Of a DNA stretch of 64,000 nucleotides, positions 1 to 8,235 are shown piece after piece (positions within the stretch are counted from its first letter, which is position 1; each line of letters starts with the position of its first letter). Origin of the DNA: an uncultured Massilia sp. GTDB lineage: Bacteria > Pseudomonadota > Gammaproteobacteria > Burkholderiales > Burkholderiaceae_D. The stretch lies in NCBI RefSeq assembly GCF_913773735.1, contig NZ_CAJYEB010000039.1, positions 1 through 64,000 of the forward strand, written 5' to 3'. The translations under genes were made by a program, and so were the position numbers. A model generated the notes under the pieces. It saw nothing but the letters and a program-made list of their open reading frames with translations. It searched no databases and had not been told where the DNA came from.

Positions 1-1673
1 CCGTCTCCGGCGCCGGCGCGAACGTCGTCGACGTCGCCGACGGCATCGGCCAGGCCACCATCGGCGCGCATGGCCAGACCCCGCGCGCCCAGCCGGCCAT
101 CAGCGTCAACAACCCGTTCGTGGGCGAAAAGGATGGCTACGTCGACTTCGTCGTCACGCTCGACGCGCCCTCGCAGAACGAGGTCAGCGTCTACTACAAC
201 TCCTACTCGCTGACCGCCGGCAGCTCCGGCGACTTCGAGTCGACCGGCGGCCAGCTGGTGTTCGCGCCCGGCCAGACCACGCAGGTGGTGCGCGTGACGA
301 TCCCCGAAGACCTGAACGTCGAAGGGCTGGAAACCTTCGCGCTGACGCTCAACAGCCCCGCCAACGCCGTCATCGCCAACTTTGCCGGCGTCGCCACCAT
401 CGTCGACGACGACACGCTGGCCGACGCCGCCCACCACGCCGCGCTGTCGGTGCGCGACGTCGTCGTCGACGCCAGCGCCGACACCGCGACCTTCGCCGTG
501 GTGCTGGACAAGGCCGTCGGCGGCGCGTTCAGCGTGGCCTACGGCACGGCCAACGGCAGCGCCGTCGCGGGCAGCGACTACGTCCCGGCCAGCGGCACCC
601 TCACCTTCGGCGCCGGCGAGACCGTCAAGACGGTCACCGTCGCCCTGCCGCACGACGGCGCGGCCGAACCGGCGGAGATGTTCAGCCTGGTGCTGGGCGC
701 GCTCTCGGGCAGCGGCGCCGGCGTGGTGGACGTGGCGCGCGGCAGCGGCCATGCGACCATCGGCGCGCACGGCCAGGCCAGCGTGGCGCAGCCCTTGATC
801 AGCGTGGCCGACACGATCGTCGGCGAGAAGGACGGCTACGTCGATTTCGTGGTTTCCCTGAACGCCCCGTCGGCGTCGATGGTGGAGGTGTACTACGACA
901 CCCGTTCGGGCACCGCCGACACCAACGATTTCGAGAGCGCCGGCGGCAAGCTCGTGTTCGCGCCCGGCACGACCACGCAGACCGTGCGCGTGACGATCGA
1001 CGCGGATACGCGCGCGGAAGCGCTGGAGTCGTTTTCGCTGTCGCTGGGCAGCCCGACCAACGCGACGCTGGCGAAACCCGCGGCGACCGCGACCATCGTC
1101 GACGGCGCCAGCTTCCGCCAGGTGGCCGGCGGCGCCGGCCTCGACACGGCTGCCTACGGCGGCGCGCGCGCCGACTATGCGATCGCGAAGGCCGCGGGCG
1201 GCGGCTTCACCGTGGCGGCGCACGGCGGCACCGACCTGCTCAGCGGCGTCGAACGCCTGCACTTCGGCGACACCAGCGTCGCGCTGGACATCGACGGCAC
1301 CGGCGGCCAGGCCTACCGCATCTACCAGGCCGCGTTCAACCGCACCCCGGACAAGGGTGGCCTGGGCTTCTGGATGAACGCCATGGACCACGGCACCACG
1401 CTGACCGAGGTGGCCGCCGGCTTCATGCAGTCGAAGGAATTCATCGATGCCTACGGCAGCGCGCCGAGCAACCTGGACCTGGTCTCGAAGATCTACATGA
1501 ACGTGCTGCACCGCCCCGCCGAACAGGCCGGCCTGGACTACTGGACCAATGCGCTGGACCAGCACGTCGTGACCGCCGCCCAGGCGCTGGGCATGATCAG
1601 CGAGAGCGCGGAAAACCAGGGCGCCGTCGCTGCGATCATCGGCAACGGCTTCGACTACACGCCGTACGGCTGA
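1..1673 (+). CDS. Calx-beta repeat adhesin with C-terminal DUF4214, 5' part outside the window
   Basis: The reading frame is open from base 3, so the gene begins upstream and only its C-terminal 557 or so residues are seen. Counting from the Val at base 120, three Calx-beta-like units follow (about residues 1-100, 105-220, 225-330). They alternate in type: units 1 and 3 open with a near-identical GEKDGYVDFVV segment, and the end of a type-2 unit (IGAHGQ) is visible before unit 1. A short linker leads to a DUF4214-type region (about 385-510) with the motifs AFNRTPDKGGLGFW and VLHRPAEQAGLDYW. Such proteins are usually large, calcium-binding and exported by type I secretion to the cell surface; export and adhesion are inferred. 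The far C-terminus has no obvious RTX nonapeptides in the visible part. Confidence 0.85.
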   Translation, partial: VSGAGANVVDVADGIGQATIGAHGQTPRAQPAISVNNPFVGEKDGYVDFVVTLDAPSQNEVSVYYNSYSLTAGSSGDFESTGGQLVFAPGQTTQVVRVTIPEDLNVEGLETFALTLNSPANAVIANFAGVATIVDDDTLADAAHHAALSVRDVVVDASADTATFAVVLDKAVGGAFSVAYGTANGSAVAGSDYVPASGTLTFGAGETVKTVTVALPHDGAAEPAEMFSLVLGALSGSGAGVVDVARGSGHATIGAHGQASVAQPLISVADTIVGEKDGYVDFVVSLNAPSASMVEVYYDTRSGTADTNDFESAGGKLVFAPGTTTQTVRVTIDADTRAEALESFSLSLGSPTNATLAKPAATATIVDGASFRQVAGGAGLDTAAYGGARADYAIAKAAGGGFTVAAHGGTDLLSGVERLHFGDTSVALDIDGTGGQAYRIYQAAFNRTPDKGGLGFWMNAMDHGTTLTEVAAGFMQSKEFIDAYGSAPSNLDLVSKIYMNVLHRPAEQAGLDYWTNALDQHVVTAAQALGMISESAENQGAVAAIIGNGFDYTPYG

Positions 1674-1749
1674 ACGCCGCCGCGCCGCCAGGGCCCGTGC
1701 CGCTGCGGCGGTCCGCGGCGCCGCAGCAGCGGTTCGGTGGCTCGGCGGC

Positions 1750-2139
1750 TCAGCGCGCGAACCAGAACCGCACCAGCGCCAGCGCCAGTGCGAACAGGTA
1801 GCCGTAGCCGAAGCGGTCCAGGCGCAGCACCGGCTGGCCGCGGCGCGCGCGCCAGGCGCCCACGGCGCACATCGCCAGCCCGGCCAGCACGGGCGCCAGC
1901 GCCAGGTTGGCGATGCGCCAGGGGCCGGGCACGAGGTAGGCCGGGAACGGCCACAGGCTGGCGGCGCCGGCCACGGCGCCGAAGACCAGGTAGCCGATGG
2001 CGGCCAGTCCCGGATGCGGCCGGCGCCGGAACGGCTCGGCCACGCCGTGCAGGCCCATTTCGACCAGGAATTCGACGAGGATCTGCAGCAGGATTTCGCC
2101 GACGAACTCGACGAGGAACTGGAGGATGACTTCGAACAT
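1750..2139 (-). CDS. Small membrane protein with amphipathic N-terminus, unknown function
   Basis: A 129-residue protein of no family I recognise. Residues 1-28 are almost wholly hydrophobic but carry evenly spaced Glu residues and look like an internal duplication (LQFLVEFVGE then LQILVEFLVEMG). A basic stretch follows, then three likely membrane spans (about 45-65, 75-92, 112-127). Strong bias toward G/C in third positions supports coding on this strand. It is convergent with the adhesin gene and stands alone. Membrane location is inferred from hydrophobicity only. Confidence 0.6.
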   Translation of the reverse strand: MFEVILQFLVEFVGEILLQILVEFLVEMGLHGVAEPFRRRPHPGLAAIGYLVFGAVAGAASLWPFPAYLVPGPWRIANLALAPVLAGLAMCAVGAWRARRGQPVLRLDRFGYGYLFALALALVRFWFAR

Positions 2140-2270
2140 TCCCGCCTCCGCTGTGTTCGGTGCCGCTTTGTGTACTATTTCCTGCGCTTATTACCGCGAT
2201 CGGAAAACGAAATTGGACCGGCGCCCGTCCTGGGGGTAAGGTCGGGGCTTGCCGTTTTCCACATTTTCGC

Positions 2271-2417
2271 ATGAGCATGAATACGACCGGCGTCCCCGCC
2301 CCCCGCCGCCCGTTCCCCGCCTCGACCGGCCTGGCCGCGCGCCTGTTGCGGGCAGTGCGCCGCGCCTTCGAACTGGCGGGCGGGCCGTACGCCGACGGGC
2401 CTGGCGCGCCGATGTAG
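2271..2417 (+). CDS. Possible 48-residue basic small protein
   Basis: An ATG at 2271 (a second ATG at 2277) opens a 48-codon frame ending in TAG. The product is Pro/Ala/Arg rich with an amphipathic basic segment (ARLLRAVRRAFELAG) and the tail GPYADGPGAPM. It sits alone between two minus-strand genes in the 2140-2459 gap and no strong Shine-Dalgarno sequence precedes it. The helix-plus-short-tail design resembles other short unnamed proteins of this bacterial group, but that is an impression. It may be chance in GC-rich DNA. Confidence 0.35.
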   Translation: MSMNTTGVPAPRRPFPASTGLAARLLRAVRRAFELAGGPYADGPGAPM

Positions 2418-2459
2418 TGCTCGCGCGTGCACGGTGGCGCCACCGTGCACGCCATCGGC

Positions 2460-4802
2460 TTACTTGCCGACCACTTTCACCAGCCCCGGCAACGCCTTCG
2501 CCACGCCGGCATCGCCGCCACTGGCGCTCAGCTTGCCGCCGGCATCGCTCCAGCGCAGCTTCGTCAGGCTCGACTTGCCCTTCTCGTAGTCGTAGGAGAT
2601 GCCGTCGTCGTCGTACAGGTCGAATTCGCCGTCCGTGCCCGGGTACACCAGCACCTGTGCGATCGCCTGCCTGCTCGCCGTCGACTGCACCTCGGCGCCC
2701 AGCGGCACGATCGAGCCGGCCTTCACGTAGACCGGGATGCGGTCGACCGGCGCGGCGGTCCTGACCCACTGGCCGCCGGCAAATTTCTGGTTGGTCCAGA
2801 AGTCGTACCACGCGCTGCCGGCCGGCAGGTAGACGTCCTTCTCGACCTGCCCCTGCTCCGTGACCGGCGCCACCAGGAAGGCCGGGCCGAACATGTATTG
2901 CGTGCCCAGGTTGGCCACGTTCGGGTCGTTCGGGAAATCCATCCACAGCGGACGCATGAACGGCGCGCCGGTGTCGTGGGTGAACTTGGCCTGGCTGTAG
3001 ATGTACGGGATCAGCTGGTAGCGCAGCGTGTCGTAGCGCGCCATGATGCGCTCGGCGTCCTTGCCGAAGGACCACATTTCCGACTCCTTGCGCTGGCCGT
3101 GCAGGCGCAGCGTCGGCAGGAAGGTGCCGTACTGGAACCAGCGCGTCATCAGTTCCGGGTAGTCGTGGTACTGGCCCACCACCGCGCGCGCGTCGGACGG
3201 GTCGACCAGCGGCGCCTTGGTGGCCGTCGTGGTCGCCGGCAGCGACTGCCAGCCGCCGATGTCGTTGCCCCACAGGGCGATCCCGGACGCCACCATGTTC
3301 AGGCCGGCCGGGATCTGGCGCTGCAGCGCTTCCCAGGTGGACTGGATGTCCGAGGACCAGAACAGCGCCCCGGTGCGCTGCGAACCGAGGTAGGCGGCGC
3401 GCGACAGTACCAGCGCACGCTTGTTCGGCTTCCAGGCGCGCAGGTTGTCGGAAAAGCCTTCCACGTGCAGCAGCGGGAACAGGTTGTGGTAGCGGTCGCC
3501 CGAGCCGATCGCATAGAAGAAGCCGCTGGGCACCAGGTCCGGTTCGGTCTCGTCCAGCCACGGGTAGTCGAAGCCGTGCGCCAGGATGTTGTCGCGCGCC
3601 TTCTCGAAGAACCACTGGCGCGCCTGCGGATTGGTGGCGTCGATCAGGCCGCCCGTGCGGTCGGAGCGGAACGGCAGGCCGTCGACGGTCTTGCCCTCCT
3701 TATCCTTCAGCAGGTAGCCCTTGGCGTCGAGCTCGTTGAAATAGCGGCCCGCCGTTTCGTAGCGCGGCCAGATCGAGATGATCGACTGCATGCCCATGCC
3801 GTGCAGCTGCCTGTTCATGCCGTCCGGATCGGGGAACTCGGCCGGGTTGATGTCCATCTGGCCCATGCGGGTCCAGTAGAACCAGTCGACCACCATCACG
3901 TCGAGCGGATACTGTTTCTGGCGGTAGGTGTTCGCCACGCGCAGCACCTCGTCCTGCGAGGCATAGCGCGCCTTGGACTGGATCAGCCCGAACGCGGCCT
4001 TCGGCGGGATCGGCGTCCGGCCGGTCAGGCGCGCATAGCCCGAGTAGATCTCCTCGGGCGTGGCGCCGGTGATGACGAAGAAGCTGACGCGCTCGCCCAC
4101 CTGCGACTGGAACACGGTGCGGCCGTTGATGGCGCCCTGGAAGCGGGTCGCCGACGGGTTGTCCCAGACGATGCCGTAGCCCTTGGACGACACCATGAAG
4201 GGCACGCACACGCTCTCCCCGCCCGGCGCGTCGTACCAGTGCTTGCAATCGAGGACGCGGCCGCGCAGGTCGATGCCGGACAGCGACTCCTGGTTCTGGC
4301 CCATGCCGTACAGGTGCTCGTCGCGCGGCGCGGCGAACGAGGCGCCGACCTGCCAGGTCTTTTCGCCGTTGACGGTGTGCGGCGACATCTCCCAGCCGCC
4401 CATGTCCAGCACCTTGTCGCCCTTGGCATTGGTCACCTGCAGGCCGACCGGGGCCAGCGCCGGCGCGAAGTACTTCTCGCCCTGGCTCGGCGTGCGCGCC
4501 GGCGGGGCCGGGTTCACGCGCAGCGTCATGCCCTTCGACGTGAACACGTCGCCGTCGGCGCCGGCCACGTGGCGGAAGGCGCTGTTGTCGGCGTTCTTCG
4601 GCAGGATGCCGTAGCCGGGGCCCTTCAGCACCTCGGCCTTGTCCACGGCGATGGTCACGTGGACTACGTTCGGGCCCCAGGCCTCGACCGATACCCAGGC
4701 GCCGTTGCGGTCCAGCGTGGCGAGCGGCGCGGCGCCCGCGGCCGGCATGCAGGCATATGCCGATGTTAGCGCAACCAGCATGCGCGTCAATTGCAGTCTC
4801 AT
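2460..4802 (-). CDS. Secreted glycoside hydrolase family 31 (alpha-glucosidase/alpha-xylosidase type)
   Basis: A 780-residue enzyme beginning with a Sec signal peptide (about 1-24, ending AAGA). The N-terminal beta-sandwich is followed by the GH31 (beta/alpha)8 barrel. The catalytic nucleophile motif WLDETEPD places Asp417 as nucleophile, and SSDIQSTW places Asp485 as general acid/base. The barrel opening VVDWFYWT and the C-terminal DUF5110-like sandwich (YPGTDGEFDLYDDDG, about 725-765) are also typical. GH31 enzymes release alpha-linked glucose or xylose from oligosaccharides or act as transglycosylases; the exact substrate cannot be read here. A periplasmic or secreted location follows from the signal peptide. 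The gene is monocistronic and no sugar transporter or regulator adjoins it. Confidence 0.9.
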   Translation of the reverse strand: MRLQLTRMLVALTSAYACMPAAGAAPLATLDRNGAWVSVEAWGPNVVHVTIAVDKAEVLKGPGYGILPKNADNSAFRHVAGADGDVFTSKGMTLRVNPAPPARTPSQGEKYFAPALAPVGLQVTNAKGDKVLDMGGWEMSPHTVNGEKTWQVGASFAAPRDEHLYGMGQNQESLSGIDLRGRVLDCKHWYDAPGGESVCVPFMVSSKGYGIVWDNPSATRFQGAINGRTVFQSQVGERVSFFVITGATPEEIYSGYARLTGRTPIPPKAAFGLIQSKARYASQDEVLRVANTYRQKQYPLDVMVVDWFYWTRMGQMDINPAEFPDPDGMNRQLHGMGMQSIISIWPRYETAGRYFNELDAKGYLLKDKEGKTVDGLPFRSDRTGGLIDATNPQARQWFFEKARDNILAHGFDYPWLDETEPDLVPSGFFYAIGSGDRYHNLFPLLHVEGFSDNLRAWKPNKRALVLSRAAYLGSQRTGALFWSSDIQSTWEALQRQIPAGLNMVASGIALWGNDIGGWQSLPATTTATKAPLVDPSDARAVVGQYHDYPELMTRWFQYGTFLPTLRLHGQRKESEMWSFGKDAERIMARYDTLRYQLIPYIYSQAKFTHDTGAPFMRPLWMDFPNDPNVANLGTQYMFGPAFLVAPVTEQGQVEKDVYLPAGSAWYDFWTNQKFAGGQWVRTAAPVDRIPVYVKAGSIVPLGAEVQSTASRQAIAQVLVYPGTDGEFDLYDDDGISYDYEKGKSSLTKLRWSDAGGKLSASGGDAGVAKALPGLVKVVGK

Positions 4803-4902
4803 CCAGTCCTCTTTGGCTTTATTGTTGAGACGACATTGTGCATGTTAGCGATCACATTTGCAATCGCGGCCGCGCCGGCACGCATAGTGATGTCGGCAGA
4901 AA

Positions 4903-4985
4903 AACCGGCGTCCCGGCGCAGGCCGGGACCCGATGTTCCGGTGCAGCCGCGTACGCAGGAATCGGACTCCGGCCTGCGCCGGGGA
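4903..4985. repeat. REP-like inverted-repeat element
   Basis: CCCGGCGCAGGCCGG at 4912-4926 recurs in inverted orientation at 4969-4983. Each copy is itself partly palindromic (GTCCCGGC at 4910-4917 pairs with GCCGGGAC at 4922-4929). Together they could form a long cruciform in the gap between the GH31 and chemoreceptor genes. Extragenic palindromes of this kind are dispersed in many GC-rich proteobacterial genomes. Part of this spacer may also act as a terminator for nothing upstream, as the GH31 gene reads away from it. Confidence 0.6.
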
Positions 4986-5012
4986 GACGTGCACCCGCCG
5001 CCGGCCAAGCGC

Positions 5013-6455
5013 TCACGCCGCCAGCGGCAACGCCGCGCGCATCTGCGCCGAGTCGAAGCCGATGCGCACGGCGCCCCAGTGCCGCCCCTGGATCTCGACC
5101 GGCATCGACAGGTCGTTGATGACCTCGCCCGTGTCGCGCAGGTAGGTCTGGAACAGGAAGGGCTGGCGGTTCGCCGCCAGGCGCGCGCCGACCGCGTCGT
5201 CGAAGATGCGCTTGTTGCGGCAGTGGACGAGGTCGTGCTCGCGCCGCCCGGTCGGGCGCTGCGAGAACTTGCCGTTGTGGGCCGGCGCATAGCCGCGGTT
5301 GTCGACGGCCAGCGCATAGGCGCAGCCCTGCAGCTCGGCCAGCACGCGGTCGAACAGGGCCTGCAGGTCGCGTTCGACGGCGCCGTCGTAGGACGTGGTG
5401 AAGCGCGGCGGATCGGATTGCGGGATCGGGCGGTAGGCCTGGTCGAAGACGTCGGCGCCGCGCGCGGCGTGTCCTTCCAGGCAGCGCGCGACGGCGTCGC
5501 GCAGCCACGTGGTGGCCTCGACCAGCGCGTCGAACGGCGTGCCGCCGGTACGGAAGCCGGCCAGCGTGGACTGGATCTCCTCGGTGGTGGCGCGCACCTC
5601 GTCGACCCGGCGCGAGGCGTCCGCCATCGCCTTGCCGGCCTCGGATGCGTTGCGCGCGACCTCGCCGACCTTGTGGCCGATGTCCTGGCTGATGCCGTCC
5701 AGCGCCTGGGTGGCGGCCGCCATCTCGTTGACGGTGCCGGTCAGGCGCTCGAAGTCGGCCACGAAGGCCTGGAAATGTCCCGCCGCCGTGCCGGCGTCGC
5801 GGGTGGAGGCATGCACGCCGTCGAGGATGTCGGCGGTGGCGCCGCTGGCCGATTCGACCAGCACGCGCATCTCGCCGTTGACGCCGGCGATCTTGGCGGT
5901 TTCCGCGTTGACGAGCTGGGACAGGCGCCGCACCTCGGAGGCCACCACCGCGAAGCCGCGTCCCTGCTCGCCGGCGCGCGCCGCCTCGATGGCGGCATTG
6001 ATGGCCAGCAGGTTGGTCTGGTTGGCGATGCGGTCGATGATAGCCCCGAACTCGCTGATCGCGCGCGAATGGTCGACCAGCTGGCCGACGGTGCGGGCGA
6101 AGCCCTCGACCTGGGATTCGATGGCGCGCATGCGTTTCTCGAGGCCGGCCAGTTCGTCCATCGAGATGCGCGCCGCTGCCAGGTTGCGCCCGGCGGTGCC
6201 GGCGATGTCGTCGGTGCCGGCGCGCACGTCGGCCGACAGCGCCGTCACCTGGCGCGCGGCCGCGGCAAGTTCGGTGGCCGCCTGGTGCTGGCGCCGCGCC
6301 TGGTCCAGCGAATGGTCGACTTCCTTGCGCAGGCGCGCGGCATTGATGGCGGTGCGGATGCTGCCGTCGCGCGCGTGCGTCACCAGCGCGCCCAGGCGGC
6401 GGCGCAGGCCAAAGGCTTCCGTGATGGCCGACAGGCGTCGTTTCAACCACTTCAT
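5013..6455 (-). CDS. Soluble methyl-accepting chemotaxis protein with C-terminal sensor module
   Basis: A 480-residue receptor with no membrane span and no N-terminal signal. Residues 30-300 form a long coiled coil with the conserved MCP signalling tip (AIEAARAGEQGRGFAVVA, near 180). This is followed by a sensor-like domain (about 335-475) with the motifs DNRGYAPAHNG, RNKRIFDD and TYLRDTGEVI, which I recognise as a conserved Cache/PAS-like module often found C-terminal to the signalling part in cytoplasmic MCPs. Sensing is therefore expected in the cytosol, with output through CheA/CheW. No che gene lies nearby. The ligand is unknown. Confidence 0.85.
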   Translation of the reverse strand: MKWLKRRLSAITEAFGLRRRLGALVTHARDGSIRTAINAARLRKEVDHSLDQARRQHQAATELAAAARQVTALSADVRAGTDDIAGTAGRNLAAARISMDELAGLEKRMRAIESQVEGFARTVGQLVDHSRAISEFGAIIDRIANQTNLLAINAAIEAARAGEQGRGFAVVASEVRRLSQLVNAETAKIAGVNGEMRVLVESASGATADILDGVHASTRDAGTAAGHFQAFVADFERLTGTVNEMAAATQALDGISQDIGHKVGEVARNASEAGKAMADASRRVDEVRATTEEIQSTLAGFRTGGTPFDALVEATTWLRDAVARCLEGHAARGADVFDQAYRPIPQSDPPRFTTSYDGAVERDLQALFDRVLAELQGCAYALAVDNRGYAPAHNGKFSQRPTGRREHDLVHCRNKRIFDDAVGARLAANRQPFLFQTYLRDTGEVINDLSMPVEIQGRHWGAVRIGFDSAQMRAALPLAA

Positions 6456-6588
6456 GATCGTCTCCTCGGCGTTGCCGGCTCCGCGGATATGCTGGCCGGT
6501 TATTTATTTGAGGAAACTATAGCTAACATCTTGAGCGGTGTCACCTTTCGAGAGGCAGGCGACTGCCAGGGTGCAACAGCCCGGCTGG

Positions 6589-6855
6589 CTATTGCCCGCC
6601 GAAGCACCGGCTGGATGCCATCAGTATCGCCCCGCACGTCGTCTTGTGTCCGTCGTAGGCAACGGCAATGCCGTCGATGACGTGGCCGGGATCGCCTTCG
6701 GCAATCGTGCAGCCGTCATGGCCGTCGACGGGACAGCTGCATGCATCGCCGACGCACGCCACCGGGACGCCGTCGGCCGTGCAATGCGTCGCGCGCACGC
6801 TGGCGACCTTGCCCCCATGGGAGGTCGCGTCACCGAGACGAATCACGTTGCGCAT
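6589..6855 (-). CDS. PAAR-domain spike-tip protein of type VI secretion
   Basis: An 88-residue protein that is essentially one PAAR domain: IRLGDATSHGGKV at the start, the CSCPVDGHDG turn in the middle and GD-x-x-HVIDG followed by CGA near the end. The conserved His and Cys residues that bind zinc in PAAR proteins are visible. PAAR proteins cap the VgrG trimer and sharpen the T6SS spike. It is the last gene of the vgrG-lipase-tli4-PAAR run, three bases after the immunity gene, and so probably tips the VgrG encoded at the head of the same operon. Confidence 0.88.
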   Translation of the reverse strand: MRNVIRLGDATSHGGKVASVRATHCTADGVPVACVGDACSCPVDGHDGCTIAEGDPGHVIDGIAVAYDGHKTTCGAILMASSRCFGGQ

Positions 6856-6858
6856 CGG

Positions 6859-8235
6859 TCAACCTTCGTGAGCGGGCGCGGGGCCGGGCGCATCGCCGTA
6901 GTCCACCAGTCTCCAGACCGCCGCCGTGCGGTGGGTCGGGCGCTCGCCCCTGAACTTTTGCCACAGCGACGGCTCTCCGGGCGCAAGCACCGGCGGCATG
7001 CGTTCGCCCGCCGCGATGTGCCGGCGCGGGCCGCTCGCCGCCCCGCTCCCCGCCGTGGGTTCCCACCAGCCGGCCTGGGGACAGGTACGCCCGGTGGCCG
7101 CCAGCTCGCCCAGCGCGACACGCGGCGCGGCAGCGCCTGGCGCGCCGCTGGCCGGCGCGGCGGTCGTCGGGCGGATGCGCAGTGTGCCGGTGATCCGATC
7201 CCACACCGCGATGGCCTCCTCGTCGCTCAGGCTGGCCCTGGTGGCGCCGGCGGCGTTGTCGCCGACGCCGGTTTCGAAGCGGACTTTGATGACGGGCTGG
7301 AAAGGATCGTGCGGCACGCCGTAGAACTTGAGCTGGAAGTCATGGTGGGACAACGATCCCTCCTCGTCGGGCGAACGCATCAGCACCTCATAGCCGGTCT
7401 TCCATTCCTGGATCCGGCGCGCTCCTTCGCGGAAGAATGCCGTGGCGGCGAGCACCTTCCGTTCCTCGGGCGTGGCGGGATCTTCCCGGATGCGTTTCCA
7501 TTGGCGTTGCAACGAGCCGCTTTCCGGATCGTGGGGATTCGACGGATAGATCTCGATCGACAGGTGCGCATCCGGGAATTCCTGCAAGCGGAAGCCGATG
7601 CGTACCAATTCGGCGCGCGGCACCTTTTCCGGGTCCGGATCGTCGGCCACGAAGGCATATTCGATACAGTTGCCGGGCTCGCTCGGTATCTCGGTTTCGG
7701 CGCGCTGGCGCATGCGCCGGGCCATGCCATTGACCAGCGCCGTGGCCAGCTCCCGACGCGGCTTCAGGGTGCGCGCATTGATGACCACGCCGTCGTTGTT
7801 CAAGTTGAAGTAACCATTGATCTTGAGTCCGGCAATTGCTTCAAAACCGTCATAGCCTGTGACGATTTTCCCGTCGGGCTCGCGTACGTCATCGACCGCA
7901 ATCAGCAAGGGAATATCGTCGAGATAAATGGCTTTTTCGTTCCTCAGTTCGTCGATGAACTGTTGCGCCAGTGCCTTCACTTCGTCCAGGCCACTGGGAT
8001 AGACGGTAATGTTCAGCGGCGCACTCGTCCGGCCCCAGACGACGGTCGCCGTCGCCGGCACATCGACCATGAAGCGACCGAAGCAGACGGGCTTGGTCTT
8101 TTCGAACAGCGGTTGCAGGCGGGGTGTGAGGGCGGTCATGTTCGGCGTCTTCCATGCTGTGGGATAGTCATCGCAGGCGGCGAGCAACGGGATCGCGGCA
8201 AATGCGGCCAGGAGCAGGCGTCGAATGGCTCTCAT
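6859..8235 (-). CDS. Tli4-family T6SS immunity lipoprotein
   Basis: A 458-residue protein whose ATG overlaps the lipase stop codon (ATGA, 8232-8235); a GTG six bases upstream is the alternative. Residues 1-21 are a lipoprotein signal with lipobox LAAC (Cys21) followed by Asp-Asp. Asp at +2 favours inner-membrane retention in enterobacteria. The body (about 30-340) resembles the Tli4 immunity family, partners of Tle4-type phospholipases: KPVCFGRFMVDVP near the start is typical. A separate C-terminal segment carries CPQAGWW, AGERMPPV and LWQKFRGE, a motif set I associate with T6SS-linked proteins. Role inferred: blocks the co-encoded lipase in the periplasm of the producer. Confidence 0.8.
   Translation of the reverse strand: MRAIRRLLLAAFAAIPLLAACDDYPTAWKTPNMTALTPRLQPLFEKTKPVCFGRFMVDVPATATVVWGRTSAPLNITVYPSGLDEVKALAQQFIDELRNEKAIYLDDIPLLIAVDDVREPDGKIVTGYDGFEAIAGLKINGYFNLNNDGVVINARTLKPRRELATALVNGMARRMRQRAETEIPSEPGNCIEYAFVADDPDPEKVPRAELVRIGFRLQEFPDAHLSIEIYPSNPHDPESGSLQRQWKRIREDPATPEERKVLAATAFFREGARRIQEWKTGYEVLMRSPDEEGSLSHHDFQLKFYGVPHDPFQPVIKVRFETGVGDNAAGATRASLSDEEAIAVWDRITGTLRIRPTTAAPASGAPGAAAPRVALGELAATGRTCPQAGWWEPTAGSGAASGPRRHIAAGERMPPVLAPGEPSLWQKFRGERPTHRTAAVWRLVDYGDAPGPAPAHEG

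Noticed and set aside
2427..4769. A 780-codon plus-strand frame opposite the GH31 gene
   Set aside because: Antisense shadow of a gene with intact catalytic motifs; no domain is recognisable in it.
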